64,000 bases of DNA from Tiliqua scincoides (lineage: Eukaryota; Chordata; Lepidosauria; Squamata; Scincidae). Of this stretch, positions 24,683-36,029 are shown one piece after another. Made by a program: the position numbers and the translations under genes. The notes beneath the pieces are model-generated. The model worked only from the letters and a program-made list of their open reading frames with translations, did not search any database and was not told the DNA's origin. Location of the stretch: NCBI RefSeq assembly GCF_035046505.1, contig NC_089821.1, forward strand, positions 39,985,348-40,049,347, read 5' to 3'. The stretch's first letter is position 1. Every line of letters begins with the position of its first letter.

Positions 24683-24849
24683 AGACATTTTCAGGAAAAC
24701 ATTGAATTTGGAAATTGCTGATTATATAATTAACTAGGACTATTGCTTTTAAACTTTTGAACTGTTTTAAATTAAAGAAAGTTTGGTAAATGTGTACATT
24801 TCCTGCTTTAACTAAAAATATTGCTCTTTGAGCTTAGTTTTCTACAAAC

Positions 24850-24985
24850 TCATGCATGTAATTCTGCCATGAACATAGGAAGCTGCCTTCTACCAAGCCA
24901 GACCATTGTTCTGTCTCATATTGTCAACCCTGACTGGGAGCAGATCTCTGGGATCCACAATGACTCCTATCCCAAGCCAAGATAT
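24850..24985 (+). repeat. CR1/L3-like LINE 3' fragment
   Basis: GAACATAGGAAGCTGCCTTC, CCAGACCATTG and GACTGGGAGCAGATCTCTGG match a common reptile repeat that I associate with CR1/L3 3' ends. Boundaries approximate. Confidence 0.5.
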
Positions 24986-25243
24986 AAGCTTCTGTTGGAA
25001 ATATGGAAAAATGTATGTTGTCTTCAGTGTAACCCTCTGAATATACTGACCAGGTTTATTTATAACTTCTGAAATCTCTGTCTGCTTGCCATCTGTGTGT
25101 TTGCTCTTTCATGCAATGGAAACCCTGTGTTGTGATGAGGCATCCTAGGATGGTAAGAAAATGCACCATATTTTCCTCCTTTTACGCTCAAAAGTAATAT
25201 CACACTGCAAAGCATTTTAAATCTTAGAAAGCAATGCTTATAC

Positions 25244-25650
25244 CAGTGGTTCCCAAAGTCCTACTTGGTCTTTGGGAACCCTGTAAGTATTTGTGGGGAA
25301 GGGGGGGCAGCAACACAATCAGGATGATTGTGCTGCTGCTGGGGAGGGAAGGGTTTTTTTACACTTATCTGGGGGTCCCTAGGGCTCTCTGGACGATCCA
25401 GGGAGCCAGTGACCCCCTCTGAAGCCCACCAGGCAGCTCCAAACTCCTGATAAAAAGAAAAAAAAAATCACTTCCTGTTTTTATCATGAAACCGGAAGTG
25501 GTTTTTTCTTTTTATCAGGACTTTGAAGCTGCCGGGAGGGCTTCAGAGGGGGTCACAGGCTCCCTGGATCATCCAGAGAGCCCTAGCAACCCCCAAGTAT
25601 GTGTAAAATCCCTTTCTCACTCCAGCAGCAGCATGATCATCCTGACCATG
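25244..25650. mobile_element. Foldback MITE with hAT-like left end, right terminus lost
   Basis: Left end CAGTGGTTCCCAAAGTCC. The arms form a long palindrome around about 25478: GATTGTGCTGCTGCT pairs with AGCAGCAGCATGATC, GGGAGCCAGTGACCCCCTC pairs with GAGGGGGTCACAGGCTCCC, and CACTTCCTG pairs with the mirror CGGAAGTG. The right terminal repeat is not found. Unrelated sequence begins near 25650. Confidence 0.75.
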
Positions 25651-26411
25651 TTGCTGCTGATTTCTGGGCTTGACAGTGTTTGTGGCGCTGCAGATAGATA
25701 TACCTCTGGTATTCCAGAAACTACAGGCTGACCTATAATGTGAACCGGAGGTGTCAGAGGGTTGCTTGACAGCATTTGTAGCGTCAGTATGTAATTGCCA
25801 GCGTCAATACGATATGAAGGAAGATGTGAGGAGACCATGAGGAGGCCCAAGGCCAGTGCTCCTGTGGAATCATAGCACAGAGCAATCAGATAGGGTTGCA
25901 TGATATGGACCAACAGGGACTGCAAGTGCACACAATCTCCAGCTGTGCATTTTGGGCTCACTGGCACCATTTCCTCACGGCACAGCAACCAGGTCCAACA
26001 TACAGGTATTCTGGTGATTCTGGAAAACTGGAGGAGTGTGCTCCAAAACCACCTGGAGGAGGCTGAGAGGAACTCTGAAGGACCAGTGAATAACAAACCC
26101 TGGAAGAAGGAGAGAGTCGTGCGATGCTGACCGCCCACAAGGGAACTCCAAGGAGAGGTATGAGAACGGCAATGGCAATAGGCTCAGCTTGATGTGAGAG
26201 ACATAGGCAGCAGATTCTCCTTTCTGGAAAGACAGGAGAGCTGTCAGGTATTCCCTTTTCTTCCCAGCAGGCAGCAGTGCCCTCGGGTGTGGCTGCGGCC
26301 CCACTTGTTACTACATGCTTGGATCCTACAGAACTGGGCATGGTGAACCAGGCCCACACAGTGACAACCAGGTGAGATGTGCACTATGTGGGGCTGCTGC
26401 ACATAGTGCAG
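25651..26411. other. Unclassified segment with long overlapping open frames
   Basis: Less AT-rich than its surroundings, with a 173-codon frame (26138-25617) and a 133-codon frame (26359-25958) on the minus strand. No motif, signal peptide or family signature is recognised in either. It begins where the foldback MITE at 25244 loses its right end, so it may be the inside of a larger decayed transposon. Confidence 0.4.
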
Positions 26412-26490
26412 AGTTTGGAAAAACAGGCAGAAAAAAAGAGAGTTTGGAAAGAGAGTTTGGAAAAACAGGCAGAAAAAAAGAAAAAAAAAA
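26412..26490 (+). repeat. Two-copy local tandem duplication
   Basis: GTTTGGAAAAACAGGCAGAA followed by AAAAAGA occurs twice, with a shorter GTTTGGAAAGAGA between them. Confidence 0.85.
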
Positions 26491-26612
26491 GCTTTGTCTC
26501 CAAAAATTGATTAAAAAATAAAAATACCCTTTCCTTTTCAGCCATCCCCCTTTTTCCTCCTGCCTCCTTTTGGGGGGGAGTTCGTCCCATGTTGGCTGCT
26601 ATTATAAGACAA

Positions 26613-26703
26613 AAGGCACAATCCTTGCTAGTTCTACTCAGAAGTAAGTCCTATTGTGTTCAATGGGACTTACTCCCAGGAAAGTGAGGTTAGGATTGCA
26701 GCC
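26613..26703. mobile_element. P1 short palindromic MITE
   Basis: GGCACAATCCTTGCTAG, then GTAAGTCCTATTGTGTTCAA palindromic centre, ending TTAGGATTGCAGCC. Confidence 0.85.
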
Positions 26704-26859
26704 GAACAATCTCTGGGTCTGTTTCACATCAATTTGCAATCAGCAGATACACACAAACAAAGTCTTCCCCTCCCCCATCAAATTTCATCACTTCTGCCCC
26801 CCCTTACAAGAAAGAAAAAACGTCCCTTTACAAAACCCTCCAGGTGTGCTAACAAACTC

Positions 26860-26915
26860 AGGGCACAATCGTAACCAGGTCTACTCAGAAGTAAGTCCTG
26901 TTTTGTTCAATGTAC
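26860..26915. mobile_element. P1 MITE, right-truncated
   Basis: GGGCACAATCGTAACCAGG and AGAAGTAAGTCCTGTTTTG, then the copy stops at the centre. Confidence 0.7.
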
Positions 26916-26929
26916 CCTGCTGCTGGTGG

Positions 26930-27522
26930 CAGAGATGAATACCTGACTTCCAGGTCAGCACACAAGGTCTTTCGGGCGACATGAAAGTGGTGCAACTGCA
27001 TCAGAGGCGCTGTCAGCACCCCAACAAAGTCACTGTCAAATCCCAAAAATCCATAGCGACTCCTGAGTCAGCAGCCCCAGACTCTTGTGTCCTCCCAAGT
27101 CTTTGGCATGCATGACTTAAGTCTGCCCGAGTCAGTGAAAAATGTGTATTTTTGCAACTCAAGTCACCTGAGTTCCCGTCACTGTCCAGCTCTAATACAA
27201 GTTTTGGTGGTGGAATGAATGTTGAAGCATTTATTTTTGAGACTAAGAACCTTGAAAAATGCAAAACATGAACTAAGAAGTTGCTTACATTGAACAAAAA
27301 GCAGCACAGTCAAAACCAGGAAAGAATGTGAATGTACTGGTGGTTTCAGTCTTTCCTTTTTATGCAAATAATAACCTAGGTAACATGCAAAAATACCTCA
27401 CCACCACCTTGGTCCAGTTAAACTAGGCTATTTTGAGTTCCACCAATGAACTAATTCCCGTTTAGATGCAAAACCAAATTATACACTTGACTTGGAAAGA
27501 AGTAAAGCAGATTTGCAAGGTT
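26930..27522. other. Unclassified, possible transposon trace
   Basis: At about 27040-27180 repeated GACTC / GAGTC and ACTCAAGTCACCTGAGTT motifs suggest the end of an old DNA transposon, but no matching second end was found. Confidence 0.35.
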
Positions 27523-27691
27523 GGCCTGCACAACATATGACCCATCAAGCCAAATGAAGCACATTAACCATTGGTTTTGCTGCCACTCTGGGATTGCAAA
27601 AATGGGAGGGTGGGTGGTCAGGCACCTGGCAGACTCTAAAAGGATGGTGGACTAGATTCAGCTTGGTGGGTCACAAGTTGTGCAGCAGGCC
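27523..27691. mobile_element. MITE with GGCCTGCACAAC ends
   Basis: Begins GGCCTGCACAACATATGACC and ends GGTCACAAGTTGTGCAGCAG, a clear inverted repeat extended by CATCAAGCC / AGCTTGGTGG. 169 bp. Diverged relatives lie at 23287 and 47413. Confidence 0.8.
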
Positions 27692-29069
27692 TTGCTGAAG
27701 GATATGAAATATAAATCCAACCATCATTCATATCTATGATAGGTAATGTCCAGGCTAGACTTTGGCAGGCTCGGTCCAAGTTGGACTGGTGCCTGATACC
27801 AAGTTTGAATTCCACTGTCCCTTTTAAAAAATTGTTTGTTGGCATTAGCACATCCATCTTCTCTGAATGGGCCAGATACCCTTTGCCAGGCCAGTTTAGA
27901 GGAACCACTGGCAGAGGGGGTGGGATGGTGTCAGGAATCATCCAGCTCCTGCCAGGTGTCCTATCTTCCTCCTCTTTGTTCAGTTTCCTTGCCACAATCT
28001 TTGGCAGCAGCATGGAAGACAGACCCCCCACCTTTCCTGCCCATTCCTTCCTGTGTCTTTGCTCTATAACCCTATTTTGAAATAGAGCAGCAAAGCTGCA
28101 AAGAAACGAGGAGAAGCACTGCCCTGCTTCCCCCAAATGAAGTATTTTTTGTTCTTTCAAAGTGGGGTGGTGTTTCTCCTGGCTTCCTTGTTCCAGCCAA
28201 CTTTGCTGCTCTATTTCAAAGTGCAGAGCAGCACTACAAGGATGGAGGAGGTGAGCAGTAGAAAAGAGGTGCTAGACGGGGTGACCACGGATGTGGTTGA
28301 TGGGCACAGGGTGCTGCCTGTGACTATATGCCACCTAAGGCAACATGCTTCATCTTGCTTCATGGATAGGCCAGACCTGAGCTTTCGTACTTCTGTGTGT
28401 GAGTCTTGACGACTGTGTTAAACAGAAAGAAGTATTGGAACCATGTTGTCTTCTCTGTTGATTCATCTAAAAGTGTTGATTCATGTTCTAAGCTAGAGAG
28501 CCCATTGGCTACAATAGAATATTGAAGAAGGATAGTAATGTTGTGCTATGGGTTTCCGTACAAATCCTTTTCATACTGTAAACAGAATGCTTTGCTGCTG
28601 TTCAGCTTGATGAAGTTTAAAGCCAGGTAACAATATTATGTGTTGCCTTCATCTGTTTCATTGTACAGATGTTTAATTGTTGTTCACCAGTTTGATTGCC
28701 AGTTCAGGGGCAGATAATGCAGTCTTTAATTTTTAAATCAATACATCTATACCTTTAGATCATTCCAGGAAAGGGTCTTGAAAGAAATATTATGCCCTGG
28801 AATACTCTTACCACTCATGCCTCTCTCCTCCATGCCGTTATATTGCATACGTTTCCTCTCCACTGGCCCTTAAGAGCCAGCAAACATTTACAGCTAGGAG
28901 CTGCCTCGTGTCCTGTGGGAATGAGGTAGGGTAAAAATCTTTTAAATAAATAAAATAAATATACCATCATAATGCTGTACTGCTAGTGGCAGAGTGTGCT
29001 GCTGTGAATGGAAGGCAGTCAGGGATATAATCCTTAGGCAAAAAGCAAAAGAAATGGTATCTCCTAGAC
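27692..29069. other. Intergenic, no gene recognised
   Basis: The 174-codon minus frame (28160-27636) and its plus-strand counterpart show no known domain and overlap the MITE at 27523. Taken as chance. Confidence 0.45.
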
Positions 29070-29986
29070 CAGTATTTCTCAAACTATGAGTCGGGACCCA
29101 CTAGGTGAGTCGTGAGCCCATTTAAGGTGGGCCCCCATTCATTTCAATATTTTATTTTTAATATATTAGACTTGATGGTACCATGATGACTGCATTTGGG
29201 CAAATGTTATACATCTGTACTTTTAACATGCTACTATGTATATGCTTTTAGCAATGACTTACTCATCGCTAAAAGCATATACATAGGTAAACATGTATAC
29301 ATAGGGACTCAGAGCCCAATCCTGAGCTCAGCGCTCCGGCTTTGTGCTGGAGCGCACTGTTGCAAACGTGCCATAAGACACGGCTTACTGCCAGGCCAGC
29401 GCCCATGCTAGCCCAGTGCTGGCCGGCACTGGGCTAGTGCTGGGTGGGCGCCCATCCTCTGCTGCTCGGTGGTCTCACAGACCCCCGAGCTGCAGCACAG
29501 TAAGCGGGGGCAGGGGGTAGGGAGGAGGCATTCCAGGGAGGGGGAAAGCATGGGAAGGGCGGGCAGGAGGAGTGCAGGGGGAAGGAGCAGGGAGGCGGGA
29601 GGCAGCTCCACCGGATCCTGACAGTTCATGTAGGGCTTGGCGCCCTACATGAACGCCTTTACTTTACCTCCAGCATAAGGTCGGTGGTAAAGTGAGTAGC
29701 CCCATTGCAGCTCTGCTTCCTTCACTGCCTGCGGTGCCGCCTGCTGCAGGCTGAGGTGTGCAGGATGTGGTGGCAGCCGTTTTCGGCGCCGCTGCAGCTG
29801 CATGCCCCGGGCAGATCAGGATTGGGCTGCCCGTCATAGGTAAGTGTGGGTAGGATTGCAGCCTAGGATTGCTAAAAATTTCCTGCTTGATGACGTCACT
29901 TCTGGTCATGACATCACTTCTGTTGGGTCCTGACAGATTCTCATTCTAAAAAGTGGGTCCCAGTGCTAAAAGTTTGAGAACCACTG
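29070..29986. mobile_element. hAT-type non-autonomous transposon, interrupted by a GC-rich MITE
   Basis: Begins CAGTATTTCTCAAACTATGAG and ends AAAGTTTGAGAACCACTG. Its interior matches the 5520 copy in reverse. It is split by a GC-rich palindromic MITE at about 29311-29830. A perfect inverted repeat GTATATGCTTTTAGC / GCTAAAAGCATATAC lies at about 29237-29282. The left flank TCCTAGAC has TA in the centre; the right flank is diverged. Confidence 0.85.
29311..29830. mobile_element. P3 GC-rich palindromic MITE nested in a hAT
   Basis: Begins AGAGCCCAATCCTGAGCTC and ends ATCAGGATTGGGCTGCC. Shares GTTGCAAACGTGCCATAAG and CGCCTTTACTTTACC with the 22047 copy. It interrupts the hAT at 29070-29986 and is therefore the younger insertion. 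Confidence 0.8.
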
Positions 29987-30036
29987 CTCTAAAGGATGTC
30001 AAAATAAATCCTCTAACGGCCACAAATGTCCAGTGG

Positions 30037-30097
30037 GCCCTGACAGATTCTCATTCTAAAAAGTAGGTCCTAGTGCTATAAGTTCGAGAACCACTGT
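30037..30097. repeat. Extra copy of the 29070-family hAT end
   Basis: CCTGACAGATTCTCATTC through GAGAACCACTG repeats the last 60 bases of the element ending at 29986, with a few changes. This is either a second, truncated insertion or a local duplication. A 50-base spacer separates the two. Confidence 0.75.
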
Positions 30098-30850
30098 CCT
30101 TGATGCTGGATAAATGCAGAACATATAATACCAGCACCAGATTCCTGGAGACACTGAGGCAAACCCAGCACTGGGCCTCCAATGGCACCTGTGCACTCCC
30201 CCAATGGAGCATCAGGTGCTACTGCAGTCACCAGTACTGTGGATTCAAGGGTTGGCACAGCCAGATGGTCTTTCCTTTGCAGAAACTGAGCATAAATAGG
30301 TCTTTTGAAGAGCAGCCTGAGGTCTCATATGAACTTCTGTGCGGGATGAAACTCCCATGCCTGTATGATAGTGTCTCTTTTCTTTCTGCATGCCCTCCTA
30401 ACCAAAACCTCCCCAGTTCTTGGAAATGCTCCTGGCCCTGGCTTTTTTCTTTGATGTTTATGTGTTGACTTTCATCAGGACAACTTTTGACCAGCTTTGG
30501 CTGGTTTACCAACTACAATCACCAACAGTTTAGCACAGAATAATTGCAGTTGGTTCACTTGGATTCCAGGGGGCCTTGCCCGTTGTGATTTTGTGCAGTG
30601 TATTCAGACTTAATTTGCACACTTTCAAAATACCACAATTTGCAAATTAATACTGGAAGTCTAATTTAAGAACATAAGAACAGCCCCACTGGATCAGGCC
30701 ATAGGCCCATCTAGTCCAGCTTCCTGTATGTCACAGCGGCCCCACCAAATGCCCCAGGAAGCACACAAGATAACAAGAGACCTGCATCCTGGTGCCGTCC
30801 CTTGCATCTGACATAGCCCACTTCTAAAATCAGGAGGTTCCACATACACA

Positions 30851-32827
30851 TCATGGCTTGTAACCCATAATGGATTTTTCCTCCAGAAACTTGTCCAATC
30901 CCTTTTTAAAGGCATCCAGGCCAGATGCCGTCACCACATCCTGCGGCAAGGAGTTCCACAGACCAACCACATGCTGAGTAAAGAAATATTTTCTTTTGTC
31001 TGTCCTAACCCACCCAACACTCAATTTTAGTGGATGTCCCCTGGTTCTGGTGTTATATGAGAGTGTAAAGAGCATCGCTGTATCCACTTTATCCTTCCCA
31101 TGCATAATTTTGTATGTCTCAATCATGTCCCTCCTCAGGCGTCTCTTTTCTAGCCTGAAGAGGCCCAAACGCTGTAGCCTTTCCTCATAAGGAAGGTGCC
31201 CCAGCCCAGCAATCATCTTAGTTGCCCTCTTTTGCACCTTTTCCATTTCCACTATATCCTTTTTGAGATGCGGCGACCAGAACTGGACACAATACTCCAT
31301 AGATTTGTACAACGGCATTATAATATTCGCTGTTTTGTTCTCAATACCTTTTCTAATAATCCCATGCATAGAATTGGCCTTCTTTACTGCCACCGCACAT
31401 TGGATCGACACTTTCATCGACTTGTCCACCACCACCCCAAGATCTCTCTCCTGATCTGTCACAGACAGCTCAGAACCCATTAGGCTATATGTGAAGTTTT
31501 GATTTTTTGCCCCAATGTGCATGACTTTATACTTACTTACATTGAAACGCATCTGCCATTTTGCTGCCCATTCTGCCAGTTTGGAGAGATCCTTCTGGAG
31601 CTCCTCACAATCACTTCTGGTCTTCAGCACTCGGAAAAGTTTGGTGTCATCTGCAAACTTAGCCACCTTACTGCTCAACCCTGTCTCCAGGTCATTTATG
31701 AAGAGGTTGAAGAGCACTGGTCCCAGGACAGATCCTTGGGGCACACCGCTTTTCACCTCTCTCCATTGTGAAAATTGCCCACTAATACCCACTCGCTGTT
31801 TCCTGGTCTTCAACCAGGTCTCAGTTCAGGAGAGGACCTGTGGAGTTTTTTCAGTAGCCTTTGGTGAGGGAACATGTCGAACGCCTTCTGAAAGTCCAGA
31901 TATATAATGTCCACGGGTTCTCACGCATCCATATGCCTGTTGACCTTTTCAAAGAATTCTAAAGGGTTTCTGAGGCAAGACTTACCCTTACAGAAGTCAT
32001 GCTGATTCTTCCTCAGCAAAGCTTGTTCCTCTATGTGTTTTGAGATTCTATCTTTGATGAGGCATTCCACCATGTTACCCGGTATAGATGTTAGGCTGGC
32101 CAGCCTATAATTTCCCTGGTCCCCCCCTTTCCCTTTTTAAAGATCGGCGTAACATTTGCTATCCTCCAATCTTCTGGCACTGTGGCCGTTTTGAGGGACA
32201 AGTTGCATATTTTAAGAGATCAAGAGATCTGCAACTTCATTGTTCAATTCCTTAATAACTCTTGGGTGGATGCCATCAGGGCCTGGTGACTTATTGATCT
32301 TCAATTTATCAATGAGGTCTGAAACATCTTCTCTTTTAACCTCTGTCTGACTTAATTCCTTGGTCAGGAGGGGCCGTTCGGGCAGCAGTATCTGCCCAGG
32401 GTCTTCTGCTGTGAAGACAGATGCAAAGAACTCATTCAATTTCTCTGCCATCTCTAAGTCTCCTTTTATTTCCCCTTTCCCACCTTCACCATCCAAGAGG
32501 GCCAACCGCTTCTCTGGTGGGTTTCCTGCTTCTAACATAATTTAAGAAGCTTTTATTATTCCCCTTAATGCTGCTGGCCATGTGTTCCTCAAAGTCTCTC
32601 TTGGCCACCCATATCACCGTCTTACATTTCTTTTGCTACAGTTTATGTTCCTTTTTATTCTCCTCATTAGGGCAAGACTTCCATTTACGGAAGAGAGCTT
32701 CCTTGCCCTTTACGGCCTCTCTAACTTGGCTGGTCAGCCATGCGGGCACCCTCCTGGACTTAGTCGAGCCCTTCTTCCTTTGCGGTATACACTTCTGCTG
32801 GGTCTCTGTTACTGTTGATTTGATCAA
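30851..32827 (-). pseudogene. CR1 ORF2 C-terminal part: reverse transcriptase
   Basis: Three frames carry it. 32827-32636 has a basic linker (RRVPAWLTSQVREAVKGKEALFRKWK). 32538-32212 has EFFASVFTAEDPGQ and INKSPGPDGIHPRVIKEL, the reverse transcriptase entry motif. 31813-30851 (320 codons) has [20 protein letters not shown], the catalytic FADDTKLF, and a long C-terminal part ending in FFTQHVVGLWNSLPQDVV and FKKGLDKFL. The stretch 31813-32212, which should hold the LDFxKAFD motif, is frameshifted. The order and spacing are those of CR1/L3 LINEs. Confidence 0.92.
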
Positions 32828-32829
32828 CC

Positions 32830-34260
32830 TCCATGCTCTCTGTAGAGATTGGGCTTTTTTTTACCTTCCCTTTCAACCTCCTTCTAACCAGCCTCCTCAT
32901 TTGAGGGAAGTCTGCTCGTCAGAAGTCAAGGGTTTTTGTGAGAGATTTGTCCAGTATTCTTCCCCCGATGTACATGTCAAAACGGATCACAGCATGATCA
33001 CTGTTCCCCAATGGCTCTGTAACATTGACATCTCTAACCAGGTCCTGAGTAACGCACAATATTAAATCCAGACTCACCTGCCCTCATGGGCTCCATGACT
33101 AGCTGCTCTAAGGCACAGTCATTTAGCATGTCAAGGAATCCGGTCTCCTTTTCATGACCAGAACACAAATTGACTCAATCAATATGAGGATAATTGAAGT
33201 CCCCCATGATTACAACCCTGTCCTTCCTTGTCACCTCCCTGATGTGTTTCCTCATTTCAAGGTCCCCTTCCAGTTTCTGGTCTGGAGGATGATAGTACGC
33301 CCCCAGTATTACATCACTCCTCAGGCCTGGTAATTTAACCCACAGAGGCCATGGTAAAAGACAAAATCCGTCTTTATCATATGCGACGTGACTTGTGTGA
33401 CATCTCCAGTTCACCTTTTTCATCCTGGCTTCCACTGTATAAGCTATCTTTTGTTTTAGAAAATTACTTAACCTACCTTACAGTTTCACCACTGCGCAAA
33501 GCTTTTACTGCTCTGCGCTTTCAGTGTACGCAGACGATGGTTCTTGAAGGCAGATATAAAAATATTCCTTATCATCTTAGGACGTGTATCTGTAATTCTG
33601 GCGAAATAGAGGATATTTTTCATTACTTATTAAAATGTCCTCTATATGAGCTTCCCAGAGCCAAATATCTGTCTAATATCATTGCTTTGCTTCAGGAGAG
33701 ATCTACTTTAGCCTTGCTCTCCTGGCTTCTTGCTGATTCTGACCCTGATGTCACTCATAAAGTGGCTATGTTTGTCCTTGTGGCAAAGAAAATAAGAGCC
33801 AAATTTTTGCAGTCTTAAATTTTTTGATCTATGTTTAGTATTAAACCCCTTGTTCATTTGCCATGTTTCATAGGCTGTGATGTTATTGTGTGTTTTTATA
33901 TGTATAAGTGCTTTTAATATTGTAATGACCTATGGTTATAGAATAAATTTCTAAATTTCAAAATTTCAAACCCACAGAGATTCTATGGAGTCGGACCCAC
34001 CTTCAATCTCTGCTTTGCTGGATTCTATCCCTTCCTTAACATAAACAGCCACCCCACCTCCAACACACCCCTCCCTGTCGCTCCTGTAGAGTTTATAGCC
34101 CGGGACTGCGGTATTCCACTGATTCTTCGCATTCCACCAGGTTTCCGTTATGCCCACTATGTCAATGTTTTCCCTTGTCACCAGACATTCCAGTTCTCCC
34201 ATCTTTGCTCAGAGACTTCGGGCATTTGCATAAAAGCATTTGTACATGGAATGCCCCAGG
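32830..34260 (-). pseudogene. CR1 ORF2 N-terminal part: APE-type endonuclease, interrupted
   Basis: The endonuclease nicks target DNA to prime reverse transcription. Read 5' to 3' on the minus strand: YKCFYANARSL at the start of the domain (34209-34400 frame), IVGITETWW with the catalytic Glu, then GGGVAVYVKEG (34202-33966). Next comes a break caused by the inserted LINE at 33348-33968, then LPGLRSDVILGAYYHPPD and VIMGDFNYPHID with the GDFN motif (33347-33175), and finally an SDH-type motif near 32985. The APE signature motifs are present in the right order, so the domain was complete before the insertion and several frameshifts. Confidence 0.88.
33348..33968 (+). mobile_element. 5'-truncated LINE of another family inserted in the CR1 endonuclease
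   Basis: A 621-bp insert on the plus strand is flanked by perfect 11-bp target duplications AACCCACAGAG (33337-33347 and 33969-33979). It carries the last 155 codons of a LINE ORF2 (33351-33818), with a C-terminal cysteine-histidine motif (CICNSGEIEDIFHYLLKCPLY) typical of the end of many non-LTR polymerases. About 150 bases of 3'UTR follow, ending in AATTTC repeats. It differs from CR1 and from the LINE at 58195. I do not assign a clade. Its frame is open to the stop, so it is younger than the decay of the surrounding CR1. Confidence 0.85.
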
Positions 34261-34523
34261 ATGGGCTGCTTATTAGCTCCTTTATCTCCGCATCCTCTCA
34301 TTGTGCCAAACCATCTATTACATCCCATCATGCTACCATTCCCAATTTCTTCTCCTACTCTGTCTTTGCCTTGTTGTTCTCTAACCCATCCTTGTCCCAT
34401 AGGGATGAGGAGTCCCGAACCAGATGCCCCTCGGCTCCTGTGGACCTTCCCCCAGGGATCAGTTTAAAAGCTCCTCTGCCACCTTTTTAATGTTATACGC
34501 TAGCAGTCTGATTCCATTCTGGT

Positions 34524-35361
34524 TCAAGTGAAGCCTGTCCCACTTGTACAGGCTCCGCTTGTCCCAAAACGTTCCCCAGTTCCTAATGAATCTAAACCTC
34601 TCTCCCTACACCACCGTTTCATCCATGCATTGAGACCCCTGATCTCCGCCTGCCTAGCTGGCCCTGCGTGTGGAACAGGTAGCACTTCAGAGAACGCTAC
34701 CTTTGAGGTCCTGGCTTTCAGTTTCCGACCTAATAGCCTAAATTTGACCTCCAGGACCTCCCGGCTACACTTGCCCACGTCGTTGGTGCCGACATGCACC
34801 ACAGCCACTACTTCCTCCCCAGCACTATCTACCAGTCTGTCTAGATGAGAAGTGATGTCCGCAACCTTCGCACCAGGCAGGCAAGTCGCCATGTGGTCCT
34901 CACATCTGCTGCAAAGCCCCTCTCTATGTGTCTAATAATCAAATCCCCCACTACAAGAAGCCCCTGACCCCCCTCCTGCCGCGGAGTATCCTGAGTGAGT
35001 TCGAATACGGGCCTGTCCCCTGGAGAGGGGTCCCCCCTAGGGGATTGTTTCCCTCCTCTTCAGGATGATGTCCTGCAGCCCCGAGACTTCCCACCTGGGC
35101 AGCTGAGGAGCTGCACGCCTGAAGTTGGGACGAAGCCTGATCGTCCCCGGAAGTCTCCCCACAGTCTTTCTCTGCCTTCCTCTGTTTCTCCAGGTTGGCC
35201 ACCAAGGCTTCAAGGGAGCGGACACATTCCCTGAATCCCTGGAGCTCCTTGCACCAAGGACACACCCATGACTTGTGCCCCAGAGGCATATAGTCATACA
35301 TGTTGCACTCGATGCAAAACACTGGATAGCCCCCACCCTGCTGCTGTCTGTCTGACTGCAT
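34524..35361 (-). pseudogene. CR1 ORF1 remnant: zinc finger, coiled coil, SGNH esterase-like domain
   Basis: Two frames cover the ORF1 protein. The first (35361-34951, 136 codons) has a Cys-x2-Cys / Cys-x2-Cys pattern (FCIECNMYD ... WVCPWCKEL) followed by a short charged coiled-coil stretch (RSLEALVANLEKQRKAEKD). The second (34892-34524) has the esterase-like segment with VHVGTNDVGK, the block III G-x-N-D motif of SGNH hydrolases, and then an RLLGRKLKAR helix. CR1 ORF1 proteins are known to combine a zinc-finger-like N-terminus with an esterase domain. ORF1 is thought to bind RNA in the retrotransposition particle, and the role of its esterase is unsettled. The two frames do not join, and the GDS-type first block was not seen intact. 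Confidence 0.85.
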
Positions 35362-35371
35362 AGCTTTTTTA

Positions 35372-35978
35372 TTTTTTGTTTTTTTGTTTAGGGGTACTTA
35401 AAAACCCTACACTGGTTAGCAGCCCTCTTCTCAAGGGAAGAGAAAGGGCGGTATCTGAGGCCCTGACTTCCTCGCCCTGCTGCTGAACTCGCACAGATGC
35501 TAAACTTGCAGTGCCTTACCTGGCACTTTGTTCCCAAGGCACTGGGTTCCCAGAGGCCACGCGCGCTTTTGCAGAGAGGCTCACTCGGTGGCAGGCACTA
35601 GCTTTATACTCCTAGCTAGCTCCTCCTCCCTTCCTCCTTGCTGATTGAAAAGGGGCTGGTCTTCCCAGGTGAGATTTCCCTGAATGGGGTGCTTGGATTT
35701 GCCTAATGGGGATCAACTCCTAAAGGTCAATTGCTGTGACCTAAAGGACAATGACTATGCTAAATTGCCCTGGCTGGGTGGGAACTGGCCCTTCCTAGGT
35801 TCTTACACTCCTACTTCAGTTCTCTGAGGCTGGACTGTTTTTTAACTTGAAGCTGGTTTTTTATTTGAGTTTAAACTGCACTGGTTTAAGAGTTTTTTTT
35901 GGCTTGGCAGAACTTACACACTAAGGTTTAAATCCTGTTTAGCCCTGCTAAAATCCTGCTTTTATTAAGTGTGCACCT

Positions 35979-36029
<51 letters not shown>

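Noticed and set aside
25617-26138. A 173-codon open frame as a gene
   Set aside because: No start context, domain, signal peptide or family signature, and it overlaps a foldback repeat at its end. Open frames of this length occur by chance in less AT-rich repeats.
27636-28160. A 174-codon minus-strand open frame
   Set aside because: It ends inside a MITE and has a comparable open frame on the opposite strand. No recognisable protein features.
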